Part shown: positions 32,382 to 44,499 of the stretch, piece by piece
Position numbering within the stretch: position 1 is the first letter of the stretch
Layout: the number at the start of each line of letters is the position of its first letter
DNA from: Hsuehochloa calcarea
Lineage: Eukaryota; Streptophyta; Magnoliopsida; Poales; Poaceae
Length of the DNA: 64,000 nt
Direction of reading: 5' to 3'
NCBI GenBank assembly: GCA_036346395.1
Contig: CM070603.1
Location: 25,639,045-25,703,044 of the forward strand
Program-made: the position numbers and the translations under genes
Notes under the pieces: model-generated
The model's database searches: none
What the model was told of the DNA's origin: nothing
The model's input: only the letters and a program-made list of their open reading frames with translations

Positions 32382-35300
32382 CAGGGGCGAATCCACCGGG
32401 TGGGCTTCGTCAGGCTGAAGCCCACCCTCCACCGGCGGCAGACCCCCCCCCCCCCGGCATGCAACTCCAGTGTCTCGGCTGAATGCAAGAGAAGCTGCAG
32501 TAATTAACGCGAGTGCAAGAGAAGCTGCAGAAAGAGAGAAAAGAGTGTCTCGGAGACTCGGACGGGCAACTGGGCAAGAACAATCAGCAAATGCGTTGGG
32601 CCTGGCCCTTGCCGAAGCCCAGGCGGCCAGGCCCAACTCACATCCATCGGTTCCCCTCCCCGTCCACATTCAATCTTTCTCATTCAATCGATTCCCCAAA
32701 TCCACATTCAATCGAGATCGAGCGAGAGTGTGAGACAAACCTGATCTAGACTCTAGAGGGAGCTGGGGAGGCCGACCGTCGGTGGCTCGGTGCCGCCGTG
32801 CCGGTCTGCCGGAGGAGGCCGGCCGGCGAGGACGAGGAGGAGGCCGTCAGGGCGTAGGCGTCGGGCGGCCGAGGCGAGGAGCCGGTTGGGAGGGCCGCCG
32901 GAGGTGGAGCCGACGGACGCCGGAGGGGGGGCGATCTGGCGCCATCAGCCATCTGGAGGAGGAGGTCCGGAGGAGGGAGGAGGAGCGGAGGTCGGGAGGA
33001 GGGAGGGCAGCGGAGGAGCGGAGGACGGACCGAGTCGGCCGACGGAGGACGGAGGAGAGGAGAGTGAAAGTCTCAAGATTGAAGAAGAATCAAGAAGTGA
33101 ACTTAGACACTTAGTGATTAGTGAAGATCAAAAGTCTTGAGGAGCGGAGGTCCGCGGCGTCCATTGTGAGGAGTCTTGACCTTGACTTCTTTGTCTTGGC
33201 TAACATCTTTGTATATGTTGAAGTCTGAGCGAAGAAGCACGGGTTCTGACCTTACTGGGAACGGACGAACAGTCTGCGAGCCGATTGGGATTTGGGATGC
33301 AGACGTCTGATAAAGATTACTACAATATACTCGAAGTTGATTGGGATTCTGGTGCGATACACTACCGATTGAGCCTTGAGCTACAATGTTGAGGTGAGCT
33401 CACGATATTTGAGAATTGAGCTAGTAATTTGGTATATATTCATTACTCATTGCTTAATTATCAATTAATTCGTAGGTTTACAATAATGGAGAAACAAACT
33501 TTGCGTAATTATTTTACAAGCAATTCAAGTAGTACTCCCCAACCGATGAGGCGCAACTCAACCAAAGAAACCTCGACTAGAATTTAATTCGGATAAAATT
33601 ATTACCGATCCAGCGCATCGCATACCAATAGAAGATTTTGCCAATAAAATTAGAGATGAAGTGAGGAGAGCATATTTGTTAAATGGTCCAACTCGAGCAA
33701 TTGGGCATGCCTTTCCAAAGACATTGGATGGCAAAGTGTGGAGATCCTTTCAAGAATCATGGTATAATAAGTTTGATTGGTTAGAATATAGTATGGAAAA
33801 AGATGCCGCTTTTTGTTTCTATTGTTTTCTTTTCAAGAAACCGTCACAACCCAACACATTTGGCAATGATGTATTTACAAAAGTTGGGTTCTCTCGTTGG
33901 AAGACGGCTATAGATGCTTTCAATAAACATGTTGGTGGTCCAAATAGTTTTCACAACATCGCAAGGGGTGAGTGCGATGACTTCAAGAATCAACGGTCAA
34001 GTGTATCTAGTAAAATGAGCACTTACTGTAAGGAGGCTGAAATTGCATACAAAATTCGTTTGACTGCATCTTTAGATTGTGCAAGATATCTCATAGCGCA
34101 AGGTGAAGCTTTTCGTGGACATGACGAATCATCCACTTCCATCAACAAAGGTAATTTCAAAGAGTTGTTGGATTGGTACAAGGATAAGAAGGAGGAAGTG
34201 AAGTGTGCATTTGATATAGCTCCCGGGCATGCAGTTATGACTTGTGCAGATATTCAAAAAGAGCTTTCCAAAGCTTGCGCACAAGAGGTCACGAAAGTGA
34301 TTAAGGGTGAGATTGGAGATAGAAATTTTGCAGTGCTTATTGATGAGTCTCGAGATGTATCAATAAAGGAGCAAATGGCTGTGATTGTGAGGTTTGTTGT
34401 ACATATTTTTTTAGTCGTACAATTTTTACATTGTTGTATTGTACTATTATTCTAACTTTGCAAAATTTATGGTATGCAGATTTGTGAACAATCAAGGGAA
34501 GGTCATGGAGAGGTTTCTTGCTATTAAGCATATCACAAGTTGTACATCTGCGACATTGAAGGATGCTTTAGTTGGTTTGCTTGATCATCATGGTTTACCT
34601 ATTTCTAGGCTTCGTGGGCAGGGTTACGATGGAGCTTCAAATATGAGAGGAGAATTTAATGGCTTGCAAAACTTATTCGAGATGAGAATCCAAATGCATT
34701 CTATGTCCATTGTTTAGCTCACCGATTACAATTGGTGGTTATAAGCTATTGCAAGTTGTAGTAGAGCTATTGTTGATTTCTTCAACTATGTTCCCCTAAT
34801 AGTTACAACTGTTAGTGCATCTTGCAAGAGAAAAGATGTGTTGATTGAAAAGCATCATGACATTTTGTTGGAGAAGTTGGAGAATGGTTTGATATCTGCT
34901 TTGGGAGAGGTTGCATCAGAATCTAGTCTAGCTAGACACAGGAGATACTCGGTGGGGCACACATCTCAAAACTTTACTTCGTATATACCAAATGTGGGAG
35001 GCAGTTGTGGATGTGCTGGAACTTATAAGTCAAGATGCTTGTCAAAACACAAGTCATGGTGGAGCAAAGAGTTTAATGAAAAATATGGAATCCTTTCAAT
35101 TTGTATTCATCATGCATTTTTTGATAACATTGTTGAGCATAACAAATGAGCTATCACTTTCTTTACAAAGAAAGCATCAAGACATCGTTGAAGCTATGAG
35201 CTTGATACAGGATGTGAAAGAACGTTTGCAAGATTTGAGGAATAATGGGTGGGAACCATTGTTCGACCAAGTCAAAAGCTTTTGTGAGGCATATGGGATT

Positions 35301-36261
35301 TTTGTGCCAAATATGAATGATGTTATTGGGGTTATGGGTAAATCTGTACGTCGGAAGCATACAGTAACTCAACATCACTATTACAAAGTTGACATTTTCA
35401 ATCTTGCTCTTGATGCAACTATGAATGAGATGAATCATCGCTTCAACGAAGTTTCTCGAGTTATTGGTATGCATGTCTTGTCTTGATCCAAGTGACTCGT
35501 TCTCTAAATTTAATGTTGATAAGCTTATTCGACTTGCTGAAATTTATGCTGATGATTTCACGGTGGCTGATCGATTCTTGTTAAGAAGTCAACTTCAAAC
35601 TTTCATTCTCAACATTAGGAGAAGTGAGGAATTTTATGGATGTCGTGATATTTCAAAACTTGCTCAATTGATGGTTGAAACAAAAAAGATAGAACTTTTC
35701 CGTTGGTATATCGTCTCATCGGTGATATTGATCCTTCCATGTAACAAACATCTGTTGAGAGAATATTTTCGGCAATGAATATTATCAAAGCAGATTTGCG
35801 CAACAAGGTATCGGATGAGTGGCTGAATGATTTGATGGTGTGCTATACCGAGCGAGATATATTTAAATCCATTGATGATGATAGAATCATAAGATCATTT
35901 CAAGGCATGAAATCTCGCAGAATGAATTTACCTCGTGAAAGTCGTGATTCAAGCTAGTGTCTTAGTGGTATGGTTCTTTTATTTTGAATTTTTATGATCA
36001 TTTTAAGTACAATTTGCTATTGTATCACTAATTTTTAAATATTAATGTACAGGTTGTTACCTACTGAAACCATATTTACATATTTTGGGATGTACTTTCC
36101 ATCAGCGAGGTACATTAATTGTATTTTTTTGTTTTTTTTCTCTGCTTTCATTTATGTGTGAATTTGATTACGCAATAATATAATACTATATTTGTTACAA
36201 ATTATTTTAGTCATTTCAAACTTTTAGCCCACCCTTATTTTTCATCCTGGATTCGCCACTG
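32382..36261 (+). mobile_element. 3.9-kb hAT transposon nested in the Tourist-like element
   Basis: Left end CAGGGGCGAATCCACC and right end GGATTCGCCACTG are inverted repeats, with AGCCCACCC blocks just inside each. A perfect 8-bp duplication GATGAGAT flanks it (32374-32381 and 36262-36269). It carries a plus-strand transposase of the TTF-finger type with several disruptions. A GC-rich leader lies at 32760-33110 and a C13-14 run near 32443. Confidence 0.92.
33487..35957 (+). pseudogene. hAT transposase with TTF-type zinc finger and C-terminal dimerisation domain, decayed
   Basis: Reading from 33487 (MEKQTLRNYF), a frame change near 33570 leads to the long frame 33583-34390. There KVWRSFQESWYNKFDWLEYS and FCFYCFLFKK form the TTF-type finger, followed by a DUF4371-like catalytic region (VLIDESRDVSIKEQMAVIVR). 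A genuine-looking intron (about 34391-34480, GT-AG) joins VIVR to FVNNQGKVMERF and GYDGASNMRG. Further on, stops and frame shifts occur (about 34700-35150). The 35460-35957 part carries LDPSDSFSKFNVDKL and MNIIKADLRNKVSDEWLNDL, the hAT C-terminal dimerisation motif. All domains are present in order, but at least four disruptions rule out an intact product. Confidence 0.85.
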
Positions 36262-36718
36262 GATGAGATGGTTCAAGAAAAAGGAATATTCTATGTTTAC
36301 GCTGTATCATCCCATTCGGGGAAAAAAAAAATTCCGAACCACACCGTTCATTCAAATTCCAAGGCGCTTGGTGACATGGTGGCTTGATTTACGAGCTTTA
36401 AATGATCATATTTTCTAAACCGAGTATTCGATTTGCGATCCGATTGAACCGTTGTGTTCCTTGTCATTTAATTAACAAAACAAGACCACTCTTGGCATAT
36501 TTTAGTACAAAAATATCATGCGAACCATCATATCCCACCAACCAAACATCATCTTGAACCATCCAGGACCATCCTATTCTACCAACCAAACAAAATCATG
36601 TATCATCATATCCCACAAACCAAACACCATACTTGTATCATCTCATCCAGGACGATCTCATCCTACTTGTACCATCCTATCCTATTCAACCTCATCTCAC
36701 CAACCAAACGCACCCTTA

Positions 36719-36951
36719 GATGCCTTTCTTCTTATTGGGAAGATACCGCTAACCTCCGCCCCTGGTTTCATATGACGGTTGTGGGGAAATTCAACAATGC
36801 ATACAGTTATGCACAATTGAGTTCACATTGAAGTTTCTTTTCAGCCATGGGCTCTAGTGGGCACGAGACAGGAGTTAGGCGAATACAAAACAATAATAAA
36901 AACAAGAATTTGGCTGCAGCGCGCATAGGGGTGACATTCGATAGTTTTTAA
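36719..36951. other. Short interval between Tourist-like element and MITE
   Basis: No gene or repeat is recognised here. Confidence 0.3.
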
Positions 36952-37349
36952 CTTAAATAACACTGTTTAGCATTGAAAATGCAAAACTAGCTTTCTCCTT
37001 AGCGAAATAACAAAAATTTTACCGTGAGTGTGCCGCGGCCCCACCGCCCTGCAGCCTAAAACCAGTAGTGAACAGTTATTAAGACTATTTATATACTGTT
37101 TTAAGCACGGTTGATATAGTGTTTGTGCACTATTCACACACTGTTCACTTTTTTTTTCCCAGATGCGAGACCGTGGGCGCGCGACAGAGAGGGTGTCGGG
37201 TGGTGGGGGCGTGGTAGACCGGTGCCACTCGGTGGGCGCGCGCGGTATGCGACATATGTCGCCTGCCGGCACGTCCGTGTTAATATTTTTGTCATTTTGC
37301 TTAGGAGGGACTAGTTTTGCATTTTTGATACCAAACAGTGTCATTTAAG
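36952..37349. mobile_element. ~400-bp MITE with 70-bp inverted ends
   Basis: Left CTTAAATAACACTGTTTAG and ATGCAAAACTAG are mirrored on the right by CTAGTTTTGCAT and CAAACAGTGTCATTTAAG, with similarity extending about 70 bases inward. The centre is GC-rich. TTAA occurs at both ends. I could not identify a separate target duplication, so the superfamily is open (Mutator-like or TTAA-type). Confidence 0.6.
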
Positions 37350-38049
37350 CCAAAATCTCGACATTGAACTCTTGCGTAATCAAATAATTGATAACATCTT
37401 TGAAAGGAAAAGACATAAAATCACCAATTTAATGCAAACGCAAACCTCATCGCTTCTCGTCCAAAGTCATCCGATTTAATATAAACTAAATGGTGTAGTG
37501 TGCTACGCCGCACTCGCCCGTTGAATATATGATATTTGATAGCTGTTTGCACGATATTTGCTATGATGTAGTGTAGTTTGTTATGCAGTGTATGAAACAT
37601 TGTTAGCAGGGTTTGTTGTTGTTTTTTTTCTTGTTAAATGGATTAGAGACAACTTTTTTGAGGACATTGTTCCAGTATGAATAAAAAGAAACACCAAAGT
37701 TTAGCATTGTTGTTGTTGTATCATTGAATAGAATAGGCCTAGCTACTCTGAAAGCCACGTGGTGGTAAGATTTTCTGTGAACTTTCGTCGCTCAGCGATA
37801 ATTTTTGCAAATTGCACAACTCTCATGTAAGATGTCAAAAATAACAAACTTATCAATGTTTTTTTTTAAGTAAAAGTATCATAAGGATAAAGAACGAAAA
37901 GGAGCTAAAATAAAATTAGCTTGCGCAAACTGGGCATGCCTCACTTCTTTCCATCCACTCATAAATACAACCGAGGTGGAAATGGTGTGAGCACTACACG
38001 ACTATCCTAGTATTCTCATAAGTATAATCTACAATTTAGATAGACAATG
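37350..38049. other. AT-rich interval, nothing recognised
   Basis: Low gene-likeness, with a few T runs. No domain, terminal repeat or RNA gene is seen. Confidence 0.3.
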
Positions 38050-38108
38050 ATATAACAACAGTGGGAACACGAGTATAAATTGTTAGATAAATAAAATATT
38101 ATTAATGC

Positions 38109-38194
<86 letters not shown>

Positions 38195-38265
38195 GAGTAT
38201 AAACCGGCATTAATAATATTTTATTTATCTAACAATTTATACTCGTGTTCCCACTGTTGTTATAT
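38050..38265. repeat. Perfect 61-bp inverted repeat around an (AT)n loop
   Basis: The left arm 38050-38110 and right arm 38205-38265 are exact reverse complements over 61 bases (arms contain GTGGGAACACGAGTATAAAT). Between them is a nearly pure (AT)n/(TA)n tract of about 80 bases. The exactness points to a recent origin, to gene conversion, or to a hairpin-tipped MITE. It is not explained by any neighbouring element. Confidence 0.9.
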
Positions 38266-38459
38266 ATATTTGATGGAATATTTAATGGTGGAATATTTGA
38301 TGGCACCATGTTTTGAGAAAGTACGTGTACCAACGGAACATGTGTGGAACAAGAGGTTGGTCAAATTAGTTGCTGGGACTCGGATTTATATATCTGAAAA
38401 TCTCTATGTATTCCGAACTAGTTCCAGATCTGGCTCATATAGGAAATATCGATAAAATA

Positions 38460-41150
38460 CCATCTATTTATCGATTTAAACAAAAAGATATCAAAATAAC
38501 AAATAATAATAATAACTGACTTTATGGTCAACGTTTACTTACTTGCCCGCAGGGCTAAAGAAACAAATAAACTATTGCAGCAGAACAGAAAACTTGGAAA
38601 CGTTAAGGAACATGCCCATAAACAATCGAAAGGAGAATGTATCCTAATTCGCAAAGCCTTCAAATGACTCCTCTCTGTAGAACTCTTGAGCAGTTTAATA
38701 CTCTTCAACTGAGCAGCAAAATTTAAAGCCATGAGTACATAAAGTACTCAACAAGCTATAGGGAACATTATGCCAATAATATTCATACAAGGTTTGAACA
38801 AATGAATAGCTGTATGATTATTATTATTTTTGCAAAAAACAGTATTGACAATAAATAGTTTGAAATGCGCAATTGAAAAGAATAGTAAGTAAATAAACAA
38901 TTGCTTTGAAATAACCAATGAACCTCTCGTTCACTTTGCAACCAAACCACCAAGTGAACATCCCATTCACCAAGCGAACATATCACATTCACCAAGTGAA
39001 TCTCCCATTCACCTTCTGACATATTTTTATAAAGAAACTCTACCTCTCGTGAGAAATCCACGAGCATTGTCCATAACTGAGGACATGGCTGTTTAAACAG
39101 TTTTAACTCTACAGAGGTTATACAGCTTTACCCACAAGTGATAAATCAACTCAAAGTGTTTGACAACACTTCTGTAGGTGTGCGACTATGTGATTATCAC
39201 AAGGTCTTTATAAATCTCCTCCTTAACCCCAATTATGCTCTCTTAACCCCAATCATGCTCTCTAATGTTTCAACACTGAGTGCCATCACAACCAGACAGG
39301 GCCGCCCTCTTGCGCCATTGTGAATATCCATCCCGGAACTCACGCTTCCAAATACAAAACTAAGCTAAGACATTGCTAGTTAGTTAGCTAGGTCCATCCC
39401 ATACTAGATATGTGGTTATACGATATGGCCCAGTTCAGTGTCGCACAAGATTAAGTCATTGACAAGTTACTTAGACGAGACTACCTCATTCAAAATAATG
39501 TGCCTCACGAACCCCTTTTACTGCACAATCACTCGCTTGAGTATAAATCATTTTGTTCAACCAAACCAATGACAATCTCTACCATGGCACAAAATTTTAC
39601 AATAGTGGCATCGCACCACAATTGGTACAACAGCCACGTCGCACCACAGTTGCACAACAACGACATCGTCTCATAATTCTATCTATCATTAAGTCAAATT
39701 ATCAATATTGAACATGTGATCATGAGCCCATCGTAACCAAGCATGACTAAGCATCTCTACGACAACCCATTTTGGTAATACAAATAAGTTCAACTAATAT
39801 TGATCATCCTATGGTGACAAATGATTCATAGTATTTAAATAATCAATGAAGGCGTAGTGACAAATAGTTGATTAACTATTCTAAAAAATAGTTGATATAG
39901 AGATAGCATGCAATTTAATATAAAATAATATAATTTTGAAATAACATATTCAATATGATTAAAGGATTACGACTTGCCTTGGCTTTGCTCAGTTACCACA
40001 CTTGGATCTTTAAAGCTTTCTTCTACTCTTGCTCCTTGAAACAGATTGTCTAACGAGAGAGAAACAATAGGCGAAGCACAAATAAATCCAAAACGAAAAT
40101 CAAATAAAATCCAAAACCATCAAAACCAACTCTAAAAGAATTTAGGAACTTGAATAGACTGAATCAGAGTTTAGACGAAGGAGAACAGATTCTCAGAAGA
40201 TTTGCCAGAAAGGAAAAGGGGAGAAAAAATTTTCCAGGGAATATTCCTTCAGATGAAAAGAAAAAAAGGAAAAGGAAAAAATACACTAACAAGTGGGGCC
40301 CACTTCTAAGTGAAAGAGAGAGAAACAGACACACAAACATGTGGGACCAATATGATAGTGAGAGAAAGAGAGAGGCACATAGATTGACAAGGGGGTCCCA
40401 CATGGAGGAGAGAGGGAGAGGGAGGAAGCTACAGAGAAGAAAAATAGGGGAAGGGGCGAGTAGCGCTGGCGCACGGCGGTGGCGACAAACGAGGGTGAGG
40501 CGACCGTTGGCGAGGGCAAAAATGAGATGCTGGTGGCACAACGAAGACTTGGGCAGTGATGCGCGGCAAGAGCGGCGACGGTGACGGTAGTGGAGAAGAA
40601 GGCTCGGGAGTGCGGCGGCTTCAGTAAAACAATGGCTCTCGACGGCAACGGAGAGAAGCACGAGGATGGTGGTGGAATGGGGATCACGATGGGCAACTCA
40701 GGGCGACCAGAGAGCGACAGGAATGGTGGTGTGACGGCAACCGTTGGCAAGGAAAAAGGACGATGGTGGCGAGCATCTTGGTGGTGGAGAGACAACAAAG
40801 AGGGAGGGGATCAGACGATTATGTCGAGGGACACGGGGTGAAGTGCACGGAAGAGCAAAGGGACTCACTAGTGATGAGATCGTACACGGAGGTAGCGGCC
40901 GGACTTGAGAACGAAGATGGAGGTGGCAACTCGGGGACACATGGGCGAAGAGAAGGCGAGCACCACGTAGAACGGGGAGAGGCGAACCCAACGACGGTGA
41001 TGGCATGGACGGAGGAACAACGATGGCAAAACAATCCAATGAGGATGACCTTCGGTGGCGACGGCTTATTCGGTGGAATCCGGCGGAACGAAAGCGATAC
41101 TAACAACGACGACTTGGGAAACCGGAAGAGGAGGGCAGGGCGATGACTTT
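38460..41150 (-). mobile_element. Ty3/gypsy LTR, diverged copy 2
   Basis: Conserved blocks appear in the same order and orientation as in the LTRs at 2928-7260 and 47720-50789: GGCTGTTTAAACAG (39088), CCCACAAGTGATAAATCAAC, CTATGTGATTATCACAAGG, then GTGGGGCCCAC (40296) and a GC-rich tail. The long open frames at 40150-41150 lie in this GC-rich tail and I do not regard them as genes. No gypsy coding is attached. The boundaries are approximate. Confidence 0.5.
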
Positions 41151-41339
41151 GATGCGAGAGGCACACTTATAAAGGCACTGGACGCGAGAGGCACACTTAC
41201 AAAGCTCTACATGCACAAAACACTCACCCCTATAAACTCGGCACCGCTGGGTACGCGAGTAAAACCACACAATGGGCGGCGGAGGACGAGAGCGCTACAA
41301 GACTATTTGCTGAGATCTCAGATAAGCGCGCTCAAGTCT

Positions 41340-43706
41340 GGTTAAGAGCGAGGGCATCAGCCACGTCTTCGGACGACATCTCTTTCACAAACCCGGCAGA
41401 CGAGGCAGTGTCCCAACATCTGGTAAATATGTTGAACTACGTAGTTGTTAATAAATTCATAACTTCATAGTGTCTATAATAGCATGATGACCTCTTGCAG
41501 GAAGCATTGGCTTCCGTATGTTCCCAAGGTTCCTTCGAAGCAGACAGGGAGAAGGATCTACTATCTACGGCCCTGGGAAACAAGGAGCACCCGGGTCGCA
41601 CGCGAGGCGTTGGGGTTTATGTACCTTGGAGAGATAGATTCCGACACGACTCTGACACGTATAAGAGTATGAAGAGATGCAAGGACGAGCACGATGCCCA
41701 GTTGGAACAAGTGCTTGCTGAAAAATTTCAAGGATAGATAACAAGATTGCAAGATCAAATAAATCAACTAATCAACCAGTCGCAAGCCGCCCTTATTATT
41801 TTGAGAGCCAGTCCTCCTCAACATCGGAGTAGCATCGCGTCCACACATAATTCTGAACATGACAACGTTCAATTACCTATCGACGACATCAAGGTAATGT
41901 ACATCTTTGTAATGCTCCAAAGATAGACCTATATGATGCCTTACCTAATTGCGTATCATTTTGTAGGAGCCAATGCCCTGCAAGCTCCAAGTGAGGATGG
42001 TTGGGTCCATTTCTATTGAGGCTGGGCGGGGATGGTGTTTCCATACCAGGAAGGGGCAGTGCAGCACGGTGCCCAGCTGATGCAGGGTTACGCCAGGGTC
42101 TAGGTGGATATGGTACATGATAATTTTATGGCCATCCCGCTGGAGATTCACCCGAACGAAGACATCAGAATACTAGGGGATGCCATGTACACTTTTATCC
42201 AGTGACCCAAGAAGGACATCGCCCTGGATCCTGCAGTGTTGCGATCTTGACACGACCATGCCTCTCCAACATGACCCTCGATGACTCCACCGCATCCTCC
42301 GCTTCAAAAGGCCGCCTCATCAGTTCCCGTGGAGAAGACGCCGAAGGAACAAGAAAACCGTGCCACCGTATCGGTTCCTGAGTTGTCTCATGGGAAGACG
42401 TGACGCAGGCAACTCGTTAAGTCCAAATCAAAATGGAAGAACATTGAGGTGCCTCCCAAGCCCGCGAAATACTCCATCGGAAGTCCGTTGGCCCCCGACA
42501 TAGTACAAGCCCGCGCTGGAGTTGCTTGTCAATCTTTGCATGTCTGGTACACGTGGAAGACCCAACAGAAGGGGTACGATACTGGAATCACCGTCAGATA
42601 CACGAAAGAGCATTTCTTCCACGAGCCGGGCCACTTCGTCGTGGGTTTCGACGACTTATTCGACCTATTCAACATCACTGCCCTCGACGCCCCACTTCTA
42701 CGATGCTGGACACTATAAGTGTGTACAATTAAGTTCTACACTCACGTAATACCGATAAATATCACAACTCATTGCTTATGTATAGATACATGATGAAAAA
42801 TATCCATCGATGGAAAGAACTGGTGTGTTTCCTCGACCCACAAGTCATCTCTGAGCAAACAATCAACGAAGACGCATCCTACGTCGCAAAATACATAACG
42901 ATGGGATTGCTTGCTCAGGACGACAATGACTACGTAATGGTGCCCTACAACCAGAAGTAAGTGCTTCACTACTTGCTATACAAATTTCATTTGTACTTTA
43001 TACGCAACACGAACTTAGATTTATGACTATATCGACATACATGAGTAGGTTCCACTGGATCTTATTAGTCATTATACCAAAGAGGAATAAGGTAATATAC
43101 CTTGATTCCATACTCAACAAAAACCACGACTTCACCCTTGTGAAAGGATACTCGACAAGTATGCTCATTTCCTTCATACGCAACTCTATTGTAGTATTCA
43201 TTCTTTTAAAATGGCCGAAGATAACTTTTTGGAATCATGCAGGTCGTTTATCAACTATGTTGCAAAGGGAGGGCTATACAAAGGATCTAGCGCCACACTG
43301 CAACACAGGACGCGATTTCCAGTACGCGCTACAACACAATAATCTTATATCATACTTCGTAATAATATGTCTCGAACTGACTGTACCTACATATATAATT
43401 CTATTTTTGCAGTGCCGCCAGCAAACACAAGATCACCTATGTGCATTCTACGTTTGCCATCATATGCGGCAAATGATGAGTGCTAAGATGAAGGATCCCA
43501 AGGTTTGTCAATAATTATTTCATACACACACACACACACACACACTAATTTACTCCTGCTAGCGACAGGGCTTGACCATAGATTTATATGCACTCGTTAT
43601 GAAAGAGGTCTTGAAGGTTCGAGGGACACTCTGCGCCTTCATCAAGACGGAGATCGTTAACGCCGACAGAGAGTTTCACTCCGTCGACACCGTTGAACGA
43701 CCTTAA
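41340..43706 (+). pseudogene. CACTA-associated protein with Transposase_24-like segment and Ulp1-like cysteine protease domain
   Basis: At 41495-41737 the frame reads TALGNKEHPGRTRGVGVYVPW, the segment common to the CACTA second ORF. At 42449-42718 PPKPAKYSIG and FVVGFDDLFDLFN follow, and at 42772-42960 CFLDPQVISEQTI and VMVPYNQK. After an intron starting GTAAGT (about 42959 to 43048), FHWILLVIIPKRNKVIYLDS gives the His of a C48 (Ulp1-like) protease with its downstream acidic partner. At 43410-43510 QQTQDHLCAFYVC gives the Gln and Cys. The tail at about 43600-43706 reads RGTLCAFIKTEI. The catalytic His, Asp, Gln and Cys are thus all visible. Frame breaks occur between segments, so I treat it as decayed. 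Its role in the transposon is not established. Confidence 0.6.
43524..43546. repeat. (CA)n microsatellite
   Basis: A run of about eleven CA units in an intron-like position of the CACTA gene. Confidence 0.9.
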
Positions 43707-43944
43707 AACTATTGATTCAATTGTAATTGATCACTTTGAGTAGTTGTAATTCAATTGTAAATCTAGCGACAATACTTGAATATAATCTTTTGTAATTGAT
43801 TTTTAGTTTTAAATGATCACTTTGAGTTGTCAACAATTGATTCATCTGTGATATATCTGATTTCTGCTTGCTAGTTTTCAGAGGGCTTGGCTAGCAATTC
43901 TTGAGGCTAGCCGAAAATTAAAAAAATTAATTAGGTATAAATGA

Positions 43945-44180
43945 ACTATCACAGACGGTTTTTGGTTGAAACTGTATGTGAAGGGCCTGATGATGACAGA
44001 TTCCAACCAAGAACCGTCTGTGATACAGTTGGTTATCACAGACGGTATTTGAATTGTCTATGATAAGACTTAACACAGACGGTTTTTAGTTGAAACCGTA
44101 TGTAAAGGGCCAGTATCACAGACGGTTTCAACTCAGAACCGTCTGTGATACGTAATATATCACAGGCGATTCTATTTACA
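43945..44180. repeat. CACTA subterminal repeats (TCACAGACGGTTT type)
   Basis: At least six copies of ATCACAGACGGTTT or its complement AACCGTCTGTGAT occur in alternating orientation with spacers such as GAAACCGTATGTAAAGGGCC. This repeat is a familiar signature of CACTA termini in grasses. Confidence 0.7.
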
Positions 44181-44439
44181 TCAAATGGCTGATGTATACT
44201 CCTAGCAAAGCAAAGCTCCAGAAGTATGATTCGAACCACTTGTGCCTGATCGAGCAGAAAAGTGCCAAAAAAAAGAAGAAGAAGAAAAGAAATAAAATTA
44301 ATTGCTAACGATATAAAAGATTAGTGATTAATTAGCTACTTCGCATGGTATAAGTTATAATTTTTATATGGGAAAATTTTGATACTGAAATAAATCCAAG
44401 GATTCTAAAATACTAAAATAAATGCTTATGATTCTTTTT

Positions 44440-44492
44440 CTTCTTCTCTCTCTCTCTCTCTCTCTCTCTTTTGTTTTTGTTTTTGTTTTTGT
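44440..44492. repeat. (TC)n and (TTTTTG)n microsatellites
   Basis: A run of about twelve CT units is followed at once by four copies of TTTTTG (GTTTTTGTTTTTG). Confidence 0.85.
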
Positions 44493-44499
44493 GCGAGGA

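Larger units (their letters stand above)
32273..36715. mobile_element. Tourist-like (PIF/Harbinger) element split by a hAT insertion
   Basis: Left end TGATGTGTTTGGTTCG and right end CCAACCAAACGCACCC form an imperfect inverted repeat, flanked by TTA on both sides (32270-32272 and 36716-36718). Ends of the form GGGTGCGTTTGGTTGG with a TTA duplication are typical of Tourist MITEs in grasses. The element itself is about 560 bp (32273-32381 plus 36262-36715). Many ACCAACCAAAC repeats lie in the right part. Confidence 0.65.
41190..44240 (+). mobile_element. CACTA (En/Spm) element remnant
   Basis: It holds a decayed second-ORF gene (Transposase_24-like segment plus Ulp1-like protease) and, at its right, the subterminal TCACAGACGGTTT array that is typical of grass CACTA ends. 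The left end with the TNP2-type transposase is missing. A terminal CACTA/TAGTG is not seen, so both ends are approximate. Confidence 0.6.

Noticed and set aside
33490..35960. Possible domesticated, functional transposase gene
   Set aside because: The terminal repeats and perfect 8-bp duplication show a transposon in place, and several stops and frame changes break the gene.
38105..38455. Open frame rich in Tyr-Ile repeats
   Set aside because: It is produced by the (AT)n tract and has no coding character.
40150..41166. Long open frames of 96-170 residues on both strands
   Set aside because: Same reason: GC-rich tail of the second LTR, with mirrored frames and no domain.
44205..44240. GGTTCGAATC on the minus strand, like a tRNA T-loop
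   Set aside because: No acceptor stem, anticodon arm or D-loop can be placed around it. Such motifs are common just inside CACTA ends.
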